Shown here: one piece after another, positions 17,954 to 27,080 of the stretch | Position numbering within the stretch: the first letter of the stretch is position 1 | Layout of the letters: each line of letters begins with the position of its first letter | NCBI RefSeq assembly: GCF_029892965.1 | Contig: NZ_JARXWN010000010.1 | Location: 115,350-179,349, forward strand | From: Dysgonomonas sp. PF1-14 | Lineage (GTDB): Bacteria > Bacteroidota > Bacteroidia > Bacteroidales > Dysgonomonadaceae | DNA: 64,000 bases | Direction: 5' to 3' | The notes under the pieces: generated by a model | Told to the model about the DNA's origin: nothing | Database searches by the model: none | What the model saw: the letters and a program-made list of their open reading frames with translations, nothing else | Made by a program: the position numbers and the translations under genes

Positions 17954-19621
17954 CTAATTATCATACAGATACCTTTTTATGCTTTTTTTAGGAGTTTTCT
18001 CAAACTCACTTGGATATATCTGTATAGCAGATATATTTTCATAGTTTGAGAGCATCTTATTCAGGTTTTGCCTGTTCTGTTCCATTATAGCCGGAAGCAT
18101 TTCCTGATCTACGTGAGCAGCATCCATTGTCTCATAGTCGGGATGTGTCAATGCAACCAGTTTTCCATTGCGCTCCACCACAAGGCTTTCAAGCACAAAA
18201 GGCATATTATTCAGCTTCGACTCTATTTCTTCCGGGAATATATTTTGTCCGCTAGGCCCCAGCAACATTGTCTTGCTACGTCCACGTATAAATATACGGT
18301 AATCTTTGTCTATTGTCCCTAAGTCACCTGTTTTGAGCCATCCGTCCTCAGTAAAGGCAGCCTTAGTGGCTTCCTCATTCTTATAGTAACCCATCATCAC
18401 ATTCTCGCCCCTTACCTGTATTTCACCTACAACATTGTAAGGATCTTCCGAATCGATACGCACTTCCATTATATTATCCAAGACCTTTCCGCACGATGTA
18501 GGTATAAAGTCATAGTTGTGATCGTAAGAAACCAGCGGCGCACATTCGGTCATACCATAGCCTACTGTAAACGGGAATTTGATCTTATGCAGAAAAGCTT
18601 CTACTTCACCATTCAAGGCCGCTCCACCAATGATAACCTCATGGAAATTACCTCCGAGCCCTTCCATCATACCCTTTCTGATCTTAGCATATATCTGATC
18701 TCTTACAATTGGTATCTTCAATGCCATCTTAATGGCAGGTTTTTCTATCTTAGGTAGTATAGACTTCTTGTATATTTTCTCGATAACCAACGGCACCGAT
18801 ATTATAAGATGCGGTTTGATCTCAGCAAAAGCTTCCGCCAAAATCTTCGGTGACGGGGCTTTCCCCAGCAATGTGGTATGAGAACCTTCGGTAAGCGAAT
18901 AAAGAAATTCGAATGCACATCCATAGGCATGAGCCAACGGCAGGAACGATACAATATTCTGCCCCCTGAAAAGCAATTTCAGGTAATGGGCGTGCGTAAT
19001 ATTCCCCGCCAGATTGTTAGCTGAAAGCATTACACCTTTACTGAAGCCCGTTGTACCCGATGTATAGTTGATCAGCACAAGTTCCGAATTATCTACCTTT
19101 GCATATTTTATATCATCTGCTGTAAAGCCGTTCGGATACTTCTCTGCCATCTTATTATCCAGAGATTCTACTATCGCTGACAATCTCTCCCCTTTCTGCT
19201 CATACAAGCAGGAAAACTTAAAACTGTTTATAGAAAACACACCTCTGATGGCAGGCAAATAATCCTCATCTAAAGAATCCCATATCTGTGTGCTGGCAAA
19301 CATAAGCTTCGACTCAGAATGATTTACGATATGCTGGATGCTATCGGCATGAAAGTCCTGCAAGATAGGAACAATCACAGCTCCATAGGTTAGTACAGCC
19401 AGATATGTGACACACCAGGGAATATTATTCTTACCTATCAGGGCAACCTTATCGCCTTTCTTCACCTGAGCTTCTGACAGCAGGATATGTATGCGGGCTA
19501 TTTCGCGGGCAAGGTCTTTATAGTATAGCGTTTTCTTCTCTGAATAATCGGATAGCCCTTGTAAGTCCCAATTATATTTAAAACTGTTTTCGTATAATTC
19601 TATTAGATTTTTATCAACCAT
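17954..19621 (-). CDS. Long-chain acyl-CoA synthetase (AMP-forming)
   Basis: An adenylate-forming enzyme of about 555 residues that activates fatty acids to acyl-CoA through an acyl-AMP. The AMP-binding P-loop INYTSGTTGFSKGVML, the GYGMTECAPLVSYD segment and TEDGWLKTGDLG are present in order, followed by the C-terminal GRSKTMLLGPSGQNIFPEEI hinge region. I chose the start at MVDKNLIELYENSF because the family normally begins there; an in-frame ATG 33 bases upstream is the alternative. It stands alone between the lipoprotein gene and the divergent mtaB gene. Confidence 0.88.
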   Translation of the reverse strand: MVDKNLIELYENSFKYNWDLQGLSDYSEKKTLYYKDLAREIARIHILLSEAQVKKGDKVALIGKNNIPWCVTYLAVLTYGAVIVPILQDFHADSIQHIVNHSESKLMFASTQIWDSLDEDYLPAIRGVFSINSFKFSCLYEQKGERLSAIVESLDNKMAEKYPNGFTADDIKYAKVDNSELVLINYTSGTTGFSKGVMLSANNLAGNITHAHYLKLLFRGQNIVSFLPLAHAYGCAFEFLYSLTEGSHTTLLGKAPSPKILAEAFAEIKPHLIISVPLVIEKIYKKSILPKIEKPAIKMALKIPIVRDQIYAKIRKGMMEGLGGNFHEVIIGGAALNGEVEAFLHKIKFPFTVGYGMTECAPLVSYDHNYDFIPTSCGKVLDNIMEVRIDSEDPYNVVGEIQVRGENVMMGYYKNEEATKAAFTEDGWLKTGDLGTIDKDYRIFIRGRSKTMLLGPSGQNIFPEEIESKLNNMPFVLESLVVERNGKLVALTHPDYETMDAAHVDQEMLPAIMEQNRQNLNKMLSNYENISAIQIYPSEFEKTPKKSIKRYLYDN

Positions 19622-19713
19622 ATAATATTGCTCATTTTTGATGATTTTGTGCAAAAATAAAAAGTCTGCTCAGAATCTACAAGTATTTTATCGGTAAAGT
19701 TGCAACAATTATG

Positions 19714-19721
19714 TAATTTTG
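19714..19721 (+). promoter_or_regulatory. -7 promoter box for the mtaB operon
   Basis: TAATTTTG matches TAnnTTTG and lies about 80 bases before the mtaB start, in the 178-base divergent gap between the acyl-CoA synthetase gene and mtaB. A TTG is present upstream but only 11 bases away, too close for the usual spacing, so support is partial. Confidence 0.4.
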
Positions 19722-19799
19722 TACTCTTTTAGATTTACCTTTCATCGAAAGGAAATAGTATATAGTTCAATATTACTTATTTAGGTTTTTCTCAAAACA

Positions 19800-21110
19800 A
19801 TGATAGATCATTCAATATTTGAAAATAAGAAGGCAACCTATCTTACACTGGGCTGCAAGCTTAATTTTGCAGAGACATCAGCTATCGGCAAACAACTCTC
19901 TCAGGTAGGTGTGCGCAAAGCACGCGAGGGCGAGATTGCCGACATATGTGTCATAAACACCTGCTCGGTCACCGAATTTGCCGATAAGAAATGCCGTCAG
20001 GCAGTACGCAAACTGATAAAGGAAAATCCCGGCGCATACGTTATCGTTACAGGATGCTACGCACAGCTCAAACCCGAAGACATATCCGGAATAAAAGGTG
20101 TGGACATCGTACTGGGCTCTGAACAGAAACTGGACGTGGTTGCATACCTCGACGAACTGAAAAAGAAAGACAAGGGAGTGATCCACACTTCCAAGACAGC
20201 CAAGATAAAATCATTCGTACCATCCTGCTCGCAGGACGACCGCACCCGCTACTTTCTGAAAGTGCAGGACGGTTGCGACTATTTTTGTTCATTCTGCACC
20301 ATACCTTTTGCTCGCGGACGCAGCCGCAACGGCTCTATCGACAGCATGGTAAAACAAGCACAGGAAGTAGCAGCCAAAGGCGGAAAAGAAATCGTACTGA
20401 CTGGTGTAAATATCGGAGACTTCGGCAGGACAACCGGAGAAACATTCATCGACCTTATAAAAGCGCTCGACAACGTAGAAGGAATCGAACGTTACCGCAT
20501 ATCGTCCATCGAACCCAATTTGCTGACGGACGAGATCATTGAGTTTGTATCCTCATCGAAACGCTTCGCACCACATTTCCATATACCATTGCAATCGGGT
20601 TCCGACGAAGTGTTGAAACTGATGCGCCGTAAGTATGACACTGCACTATTCCGCCACAAAGTGGAAAAGATAAAATCGGTGATGCCCGATGCCTTTATCG
20701 GTGTAGACGTGATAGTAGGCACACGAGGTGAAACAGACGAATACTTTGAAGAAGCCAGGCAGTTTCTGGAAAGCCTCGATTTTTCACAATTGCATGTATT
20801 CACCTACTCGGAACGTCCAAATACACAGGCATTGAAGATAGACCATGAAGTGGATCCCAAAACAAAACATGCGCGCTGCAAAGTTTTACTCGATCTGTCT
20901 GACCGGAAACTCGAAGCATTCTATCAGTCGCAACAAGGTACCGAACGGAAAGTGTTATTCGAACACACACGACACGATGATATAATGTACGGATTTACCG
21001 AAAATTACATAAAAGTACAAACTCCATTCCATGAGAATAAAGCCAATAAGATAAAAATAGTTACCTTAGGCACTTTCAATGGGATAAAATCAGCACTCGT
21101 AGAAGCTTAA
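19800..21110 (+). CDS. mtaB: tRNA methylthiotransferase MtaB
   Basis: A 436-residue radical-SAM enzyme that adds a methylthio group at C2 of N6-threonylcarbamoyladenosine 37 in tRNA. The N-terminal UPF0004 domain begins YLTLGCKLNFAETS and includes NTCSV and GCYAQ, supplying three cysteines for one iron-sulfur cluster. The radical-SAM motif CDYFCSFC at about residues 159-166 holds the second cluster. A TRAM-like beta domain closes the protein. TLGCKLNFAE points to the MtaB subgroup rather than MiaB or RimO. The next gene starts three bases after the stop. Confidence 0.92.
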   Translation: MIDHSIFENKKATYLTLGCKLNFAETSAIGKQLSQVGVRKAREGEIADICVINTCSVTEFADKKCRQAVRKLIKENPGAYVIVTGCYAQLKPEDISGIKGVDIVLGSEQKLDVVAYLDELKKKDKGVIHTSKTAKIKSFVPSCSQDDRTRYFLKVQDGCDYFCSFCTIPFARGRSRNGSIDSMVKQAQEVAAKGGKEIVLTGVNIGDFGRTTGETFIDLIKALDNVEGIERYRISSIEPNLLTDEIIEFVSSSKRFAPHFHIPLQSGSDEVLKLMRRKYDTALFRHKVEKIKSVMPDAFIGVDVIVGTRGETDEYFEEARQFLESLDFSQLHVFTYSERPNTQALKIDHEVDPKTKHARCKVLLDLSDRKLEAFYQSQQGTERKVLFEHTRHDDIMYGFTENYIKVQTPFHENKANKIKIVTLGTFNGIKSALVEA

Positions 21111-21113
21111 GCA

Positions 21114-22034
21114 ATGAACAAACTACTCTATTATATAATGTATAGCTGGATGTATCTGCATGCATTGCTGCCATTCAGTGTACTATATATACTTTCCGAT
21201 ATACTCTACTTCTTGGTGTACAAAGTTGCAGGTTATCGGCTGAAAGTAGTCAGGCATAATCTGGCACTCTCTTTCCCCAACAAAACAGACAAGGAGAGAA
21301 AGACAATAGAACGGGAGTTCTACCACCACTTCTGCGACTACTTTGTAGAAACCTTGAAACTACTGCACGTCTCGGATGAAGAGATGAAGAAACGGATGCA
21401 ATTCGAAAACGTGGAGCAGATAAAAGACCTGATGAAAGACGGAAACTCTGTACTCATGTTTCTCGGTCATTACTGCAACTGGGAATGGATTCCGTCTATC
21501 ACTATGGATTTTCGAGACAAGGGAGATGAGAACAAAATATTAGGACAGATATACAAACCGCTGAGTAATAAGGCTGTCGACGATTTATTCCTTAAGATAC
21601 GCAGCCGCTTCGGCTCGCTAGGCATCCCTAAGAACGACACACTACGCATGATTGTGAAACTCCGCCGCGAGAAAAAACAGGTACTCATCGGCTTCATGGC
21701 CGATCAGACTCCGTCTGTACCCAACATACATTACTGGACTAACTTCCTGAATCAGGATAGTGCCGTATTTACAGGTGTGGAGCGTATTGCCAAACAAACA
21801 GGTTATGCGGTGATCTATCTGGATATGGAGAAAATCAAGCGGGGATATTACAAAGCCACCGTAAGATTGGTTACCGACAACCCGCTTGCCGAGCCGGAAA
21901 ACAGAATCACCGACACCTACATACAGGCTATGGAGAAAACAATACTCCGAAATCCTGCCTATTGGCTGTGGACACATAAACGCTGGAAAAGAACCCGCGA
22001 AGAGGTGGAACAAATACAACAACACCGCAAATGA
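21114..22034 (+). CDS. Lysophospholipid/lipid A acyltransferase (LpxL/HtrB family)
   Basis: A 306-residue inner-membrane acyltransferase with one N-terminal hydrophobic segment. FLGHYCNWEW has the family's catalytic H-x4-E arrangement, and GFMADQTPS and GVERIAKQTGYAVIY follow at the usual places. It transfers a secondary acyl chain to a lipid A precursor on the cytoplasmic face. It is sandwiched between mtaB and a GT2 gene, with a four-base ATGA overlap to the latter, a common Bacteroidales arrangement. Confidence 0.88.
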   Translation: MNKLLYYIMYSWMYLHALLPFSVLYILSDILYFLVYKVAGYRLKVVRHNLALSFPNKTDKERKTIEREFYHHFCDYFVETLKLLHVSDEEMKKRMQFENVEQIKDLMKDGNSVLMFLGHYCNWEWIPSITMDFRDKGDENKILGQIYKPLSNKAVDDLFLKIRSRFGSLGIPKNDTLRMIVKLRREKKQVLIGFMADQTPSVPNIHYWTNFLNQDSAVFTGVERIAKQTGYAVIYLDMEKIKRGYYKATVRLVTDNPLAEPENRITDTYIQAMEKTILRNPAYWLWTHKRWKRTREEVEQIQQHRK

Positions 22035-23059
22035 AAAAGGTAGCCGTTGTAATACTCAACTGGAACGGAAAGGAACTGCTCGAAGAGTTTCTGCCATCAG
22101 TGCTGCAATACACAACACATCCCGATGTGGAAATCGTGGTGGCCGACAATGGCTCTACCGACGATTCGCTTTTGTTTCTTGAGAATACATACCCTCCCGT
22201 TACACGCATTGTGCTTCCTCAGAACTATGGTTTTGCAGACGGCTACAACAGGGCACTGAGAGAAATTGATGCCAAGTATTTTGTACTGCTCAACTCTGAT
22301 GTAGAAGTCACCGATAACTGGCTGATACCTGTAATCGAATACCTCGATACACATAGAGACATTGCCGCTGCACAGCCCAAAATACGAGCACAACGAAACA
22401 AGCCTTATTTCGAATATGCAGGTGCATCGGGTGGATTCATAGACAAATACGGATACCCGTTTTGCAGAGGTAGAATATTCCAACGCGTAGAAGAAGACCT
22501 TGCGCAATACGATGAACCTATAGATGTATTGTGGGCTACAGGTGCCTGTCTGATCATTCGCTCCGAAGAATTCTTTACTGCCGGAGGCTTCGATGCGAGC
22601 TTTTTTGCGCACATGGAAGAAATAGACCTATGCTGGCGTCTCAACTGTCGCGGAAAACGGATTGTATGCCTGCCGTTCTCTACAGTATATCATGTAGGAG
22701 CTGCGACTCTAAAAAAAGAGAGTCCGCGCAAGACATTCCTCAACTTCAGGAACAACCTGTTGATGCTCTATAAGAACCTGCCACAAAAACACCTGAAACG
22801 TGTAATGATCATACGCCTGATTCTCGACTATATAGCAGCTGTGCAGTTTACCCTGACTGGAAAATATGCGAATGCGAAAGAAGTAATCAGAGCGCACAAA
22901 GACTTTTACGACAACAGACGGAACTACAGAAGTGCAAGACAGGAAAACTTGACAAAAAGAACTGTTAATCAGGTTAAAACAATCTATCCCAAAAGTGTAC
23001 TGGCGGCATATTATCTCCGGTTTGTCAGAGTGTACTCCAAGCTAAAGAGCTTTAATTAA
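22031..23059 (+). CDS. Family 2 glycosyltransferase (rhamnosyltransferase-like)
   Basis: A 342-residue GT2 enzyme beginning VAVVILNWNGKELLEEFLPS, with ADNGSTDDS for nucleotide binding and LLNSDVEV as the metal motif, the pattern of WbbL-like rhamnosyltransferases. EEIDLCWRLNCRGKRI is the conserved ED-x-D-W-type region. A basic, partly hydrophobic C-terminus may dock on the membrane. Its start overlaps the stop of the acyltransferase gene, suggesting a joint role in lipopolysaccharide assembly. Confidence 0.87.
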   Translation: MKKVAVVILNWNGKELLEEFLPSVLQYTTHPDVEIVVADNGSTDDSLLFLENTYPPVTRIVLPQNYGFADGYNRALREIDAKYFVLLNSDVEVTDNWLIPVIEYLDTHRDIAAAQPKIRAQRNKPYFEYAGASGGFIDKYGYPFCRGRIFQRVEEDLAQYDEPIDVLWATGACLIIRSEEFFTAGGFDASFFAHMEEIDLCWRLNCRGKRIVCLPFSTVYHVGAATLKKESPRKTFLNFRNNLLMLYKNLPQKHLKRVMIIRLILDYIAAVQFTLTGKYANAKEVIRAHKDFYDNRRNYRSARQENLTKRTVNQVKTIYPKSVLAAYYLRFVRVYSKLKSFN

Positions 23060-23073
23060 AGCTTATCTCCCAT

Positions 23074-23315
23074 ATTTTAACTAAAATGTAACGAAAGTAA
23101 CGGATTCCACCTTTTTTCTTTTTCATTACTTTTCGTGCTGTTACTCTGACCAAAGGTAAGAGTCTCTTCCCTTCGTTTATCAAGAGATACTTCATTCTTC
23201 AGCATATCAGATCAGACGATTTTAACTAAAAAGTAACAACCAACGGTCACAGGAGCAAAGCGTATGTAAAAGTAATGGTTTTGCACTGTTTCATTTTTTC
23301 ATTACTTTTTGTATC
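23074..23315. repeat. Two copies of the TTTTAACTAAAATGTAAC intergenic repeat
   Basis: Units begin near 23074 and 23219. The first has the GAAAGTAAC continuation and the second the alternative CAACCAACGGTCACAG continuation, the same two variants seen at 6142-6455. They occupy the gap just after the GT2 gene, before the large repeat element. No gene is visible here. Confidence 0.65.
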
Positions 23316-23381
23316 ACCTGCTTATTAACTGACTCCCCGCCAATTTATCAATTCAAAGATCGCTTTTCGAGTTAATTTATA

Positions 23382-23987
23382 ACTTATACGAATCAGTAGT
23401 CGGAATTAATTGTTCGTTTGTTTTCTACTGCGCGCAATCACAGATTGCTTGCATTCCTTTTGGCCTAAGCCCCAAAAGGAATCAAAAAGTCTTTAGCGCC
23501 ACGCTTCATAGGACGACCCGTTAGAGGGCTCAAAGGCTAAACAAAAAAAACTCGCTCATGACTTTTGCATAATACGAACCGATAGCTAAGCTCAAACACG
23601 TTTTTGTTTTACGCCTTTCTCACCCTACGGGTACCCCGTCCATAAAGCTAACGGCGCGGGCTGACGCTCGATTGAGTGACGATTAGCCTGCCTTGTCGGC
23701 GCGTGCGACTCTGTGCATTAGCTCCGCAAGCGGGCACCTGTCCGGTGCAGGCGGCGTAGAAGGGGATGGGGCGATAGCCCGTTTGTCCCCTTCAGCCGTC
23801 AAACCGTTGACAGGTCGCTGAGGAGCGAAGCACTAGACTTTTGTTTACTTTTGGGCGATGCAAAAGTAAAAAGAAGCACAGGAGTGCGCGTTAGTCATGA
23901 GCTAAATCTATTAACTCCAGACTAAGATTGAGGTTATACAAATTGAACGATTATTTAATACAATCTCAAATACTGATTCGCATAACT
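23382..23987. repeat. ~600 bp inverted-repeat element, copy 1 (empty phage target)
   Basis: This block is the reverse complement, with scattered differences, of 42761-43356. Its ends are imperfect terminal inverted repeats, TATACGAATCAGTA on the left and TACTGATTCGCATAA on the right. The interior is visibly more GC-rich than its surroundings and contains several short palindromes and no convincing gene. It is probably a non-autonomous mobile element or a structured repeat. The right end, 23971-23985, matches both predicted target guides of the prophage's bridge RNA exactly and is not occupied. The rest of the 23060-24112 gap shows nothing else. Confidence 0.8.
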
Positions 23988-24112
23988 TATAATATATAAT
24001 TCGCCTCATTCTATAGATAAATTTTTCGAACCTTCATTTATAATTTATCCTAAATTTCATCAGTATATTATATTTTCTTGTATATTTGAACGCTTATATT
24101 GCGTAATCTCTT

Positions 24113-24742
24113 ATGAAAAGAATCGTACTCATACTCTGCATATTGCTTTTATTCTCGGCCACAGTTTGGTCACAAGATGAGAAGCCTAAGACATATATAG
24201 ATATGGCTGCGATATACGAAGGAGACACCATTGCGATGTTTGCACTAAAGCCCGTTTATATATTTGCTCCGATCAAATTTAAGAATAACAAGGAACGGCA
24301 GGAATATACAAAACTGGTACGGGACGTAAAAAAAGCCTATCCTTATGCCCGTATGATAGCATCTTCTATCATAGAGACATACGAGTATATGGAAACTATA
24401 CCCACTGAACAAGCAAAGCAGAAATATCTGGAAGATGTACAGAAATACATGATGGCAGAATACAAACCACAAATGAAAAAGATGACTAAAAATCAGGGCA
24501 AGATACTGGTTAAACTTATCGACCGCGAATGTAACACCCCATCATATAATATAGTAAAGGCATTGGTAGGAAGCTTCAAAGCCAGTGTTTACAACGCATT
24601 TGCCGGCCTTTTTGGCAATAGTCTCAAATCAAAATATGACCCTGACGATAAAGATGCTGCTATAGAAGCAATTGTACTGCAAATTGAACAAGGAACAGTA
24701 GACTACTACTACTCAGTCAACTATCACGGATTCAAGAAATAA
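24113..24742 (+). CDS. DUF4294 family exported protein
   Basis: A 209-residue protein with a cleavable signal peptide ([18 protein letters not shown], then QDE). The core [17 protein letters not shown] and [21 protein letters not shown] are characteristic of DUF4294, a family restricted to Bacteroidetes with no known function. It is predicted to be periplasmic or outer-membrane associated. Its last 11 bases overlap the convergent pyrF gene. Confidence 0.8.
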   Translation: MKRIVLILCILLLFSATVWSQDEKPKTYIDMAAIYEGDTIAMFALKPVYIFAPIKFKNNKERQEYTKLVRDVKKAYPYARMIASSIIETYEYMETIPTEQAKQKYLEDVQKYMMAEYKPQMKKMTKNQGKILVKLIDRECNTPSYNIVKALVGSFKASVYNAFAGLFGNSLKSKYDPDDKDAAIEAIVLQIEQGTVDYYYSVNYHGFKK

Positions 24743-25559
24743 TATCTTTCAGGTATCCGCTCATTTCTTCCTGCACTTTCTTAGCCTCTGCTGCTGCTGC
24801 GAATGCAAAATTACGTGTAGAATCGGCATAAATGATAGCTCTGGAAGAATTAACCAACAGACCACACTGGGCATTCATTCCGTATTTTACAACCTCTGCC
24901 AGACTACCGCCTTGAGCTCCTACACCGGGTACTAAAAGAAAATGGTTAGGAACAATTTTGCGAATATCAGAAAACATTTCACCTTGCGTAGCACCTACCA
25001 CATACATCAGCTGCTCATCAGTAGCCCACTCCTGCGATTTTTTCAGCACTTTCTCAAACAACCGTTCTCCATTTTTATCTTCAGTTAACTGAAAGTCGGC
25101 AGAACCCTTATTTGATGTCAGAGCCAACAGGATAACCCATTTTCCGGAATATTTCACAAATGGCTTCACACTATCCTCTCCCATATACGGGGCGACAGTC
25201 ACAGCATTGGCTTTAAGGTCTTCAAATGCCGATACAGCATACATTTCCGAAGTGTTGCCTATATCTCCGCGTTTCGCATCGAGTATAATAAACTGGTCGG
25301 GATATTTTGTGCGGATATATTCAATAGTCTTTTGCAATGCGATAAGCCCTGTTATACCATGACTTTCATAAAACGCAGTATTTGGCTTGTAAGCCACACA
25401 ATATTTAGCTGTAGCATCTACAATCGCCTTATTGAAAGCATAGATCGGATCTTCTTCCTCCAACAGATGCTCCGGTATTTTCTTTATATCGGTATCGAGC
25501 CCCACACAGAGGAACGATTGTTTCCTTTTTATATTTTCAAATAGTTGTTGCCTTGTCAT
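24732..25559 (-). CDS. pyrF: Orotidine-5'-phosphate decarboxylase
   Basis: About 275 residues, catalysing the last step of UMP synthesis, decarboxylation of [13 protein letters not shown] near the N-terminus and [13 protein letters not shown], with the catalytic Asp-x-Lys-x-x-Asp set, identify the longer type-2 PyrF family. The reading frame opens at a TTG directly after the prfA stop, but the family normally begins [10 protein letters not shown], so I chose the ATG 24 bases in. It lies immediately downstream of prfA on the same strand. Confidence 0.92.
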   Translation of the reverse strand: MTRQQLFENIKRKQSFLCVGLDTDIKKIPEHLLEEEDPIYAFNKAIVDATAKYCVAYKPNTAFYESHGITGLIALQKTIEYIRTKYPDQFIILDAKRGDIGNTSEMYAVSAFEDLKANAVTVAPYMGEDSVKPFVKYSGKWVILLALTSNKGSADFQLTEDKNGERLFEKVLKKSQEWATDEQLMYVVGATQGEMFSDIRKIVPNHFLLVPGVGAQGGSLAEVVKYGMNAQCGLLVNSSRAIIYADSTRNFAFAAAAEAKKVQEEMSGYLKDIIS

Positions 25560-25583
25560 GTTCTTATTTTTGGCTAATAGCAA

Positions 25584-26669
25584 TTATAATTCACTCTCTT
25601 TCAGTCTCTCTGTATTTTCGGCAATTATCAGTTGGTCAATTATCGGTTGTATCTCGCCGTCCATCACACCCGTCAGATTATACAACGTCAGGTTTATGCG
25701 ATGATCGGTTACCCTTCCCTGCGGATAATTATATGTCCGTATTTTAGCCGACCTGTCTCCGGTAGAGACCATCGTTTTTCTTCTCGAAGCTATTTCTTCC
25801 TGATATTTGGACAGTTCTATATCGTACAGTTTTGCCCTCAGCATTTGCATAGCTAGCTCCCTGTTTGCCAACTGCGAACGTGCCTGCTGACAGACAACAA
25901 CAATTCCCGATGGCTTGTGTGTCAACTGTACTTTTGTTTCCACCTTATTTACATTCTGTCCTCCTGCCCCACTCGATCGAGCTGTCTGCATTTCTATATC
26001 GGCCGGATTGATGTCAACGTCTACCTCTTCGGCCTCAGGCAATATCGCTACCGTTGCCGCCGAAGTATGCACACGTCCCTGTGTTTCGGTTGCAGGCACA
26101 CGTTGTACGCGATGTACTCCCGATTCGTATTTCAGAATACCATATACACCTTCGCCTGTTACTGTAAATACTACTTCCTTATATCCTCCGGATGAGCCTT
26201 CGGTCAGACTGGTTATCTCCGTCTTCCAACCCTTATTTTCGCAATACTTGATATACATACGGTAAAGATCGCCGGCAAATATGGCTGCCTCGTCACCTCC
26301 TGTACCGCCTCTGATTTCTACAATGGCATCTTTGCCATCCTGCGGATCGGCAGGAACAAGCAGGAACTTTATTTCCTCTTCGAGTTCGGGCAAACGAATA
26401 GTAGCGGCTTCCAGCTCCTCTTTGGCCATATCACGTAGCTCAGCATCATTCTCTTTATCAAGAATATCTTTTGCTTCATCCACCGTTGTCAACAGTTGCC
26501 TGTATTCGTCATGAGCTATCTTTATTTTCTCCAGATCGCGGTATTCTTTATTCAGCTTTACATAACGTTTCATGTCTGCTATTACGGCAGGGTCGGTTAT
26601 AAGTTTACCGATCTCTTCGAAACGAATGACCAAAGCTTCTAATTTTTCCAATAGGGATGGTTGAGCCAT
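25584..26669 (-). CDS. prfA: Peptide chain release factor 1
   Basis: A 361-residue class I release factor of normal length that reads UAA and UAG. The GGQ motif lies in [16 protein letters not shown] and triggers peptidyl-tRNA hydrolysis; [19 protein letters not shown] is the conserved start of domain 2. The tripeptide anticodon region reads [10 protein letters not shown]. It is the first gene of a short unit with pyrF. Confidence 0.95.
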   Translation of the reverse strand: MAQPSLLEKLEALVIRFEEIGKLITDPAVIADMKRYVKLNKEYRDLEKIKIAHDEYRQLLTTVDEAKDILDKENDAELRDMAKEELEAATIRLPELEEEIKFLLVPADPQDGKDAIVEIRGGTGGDEAAIFAGDLYRMYIKYCENKGWKTEITSLTEGSSGGYKEVVFTVTGEGVYGILKYESGVHRVQRVPATETQGRVHTSAATVAILPEAEEVDVDINPADIEMQTARSSGAGGQNVNKVETKVQLTHKPSGIVVVCQQARSQLANRELAMQMLRAKLYDIELSKYQEEIASRRKTMVSTGDRSAKIRTYNYPQGRVTDHRINLTLYNLTGVMDGEIQPIIDQLIIAENTERLKESEL

Positions 26670-27080
26670 ATTTTATTTTCTCTTTTTCTTATTCGGGCAC
26701 AAAGGTACGGAAAAAAGGGCTGAGGGTAAATGATAAACAGTAGAAATTACAGGATATTATTACTAAAACTTTTTGTGCAGATAAAAGGAATAGAAGCGGC
26801 TAAAACAATAGAAAGTCCGCGAAATCACCTTCGCAGACTCCCCAACCTTAACACAAACTTTACAAAACTACACAATAGAGCTGATTGCAGCCTGATCTTT
26901 GGTTCATTCGTAATCTCAGGAACCAACTCTGTGTTCAATTATATTTTTTTTTAATGCTAAATTACTTTTTGATAGCAATTTACATCCCTGATCTCTCATA
27001 CTACGTAACAAAGATAGCAATTTTTACACAATACAATAGATAAAATCTATTTTTTTTTGAAAAACATTGTTTTTCCCCGC
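26670..27080. other. 411-base intergenic gap between uvrA and prfA
   Basis: No gene is visible. A hairpin (GTCCGCGAA against TTCGCAGAC, one mismatch) lies at 26815-26838 without a T-run, and a long A/T stretch lies near 26944 and 27048. The gap presumably holds the prfA promoter and the 3' end of the uvrA transcript, but I cannot place either. Confidence 0.4.
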
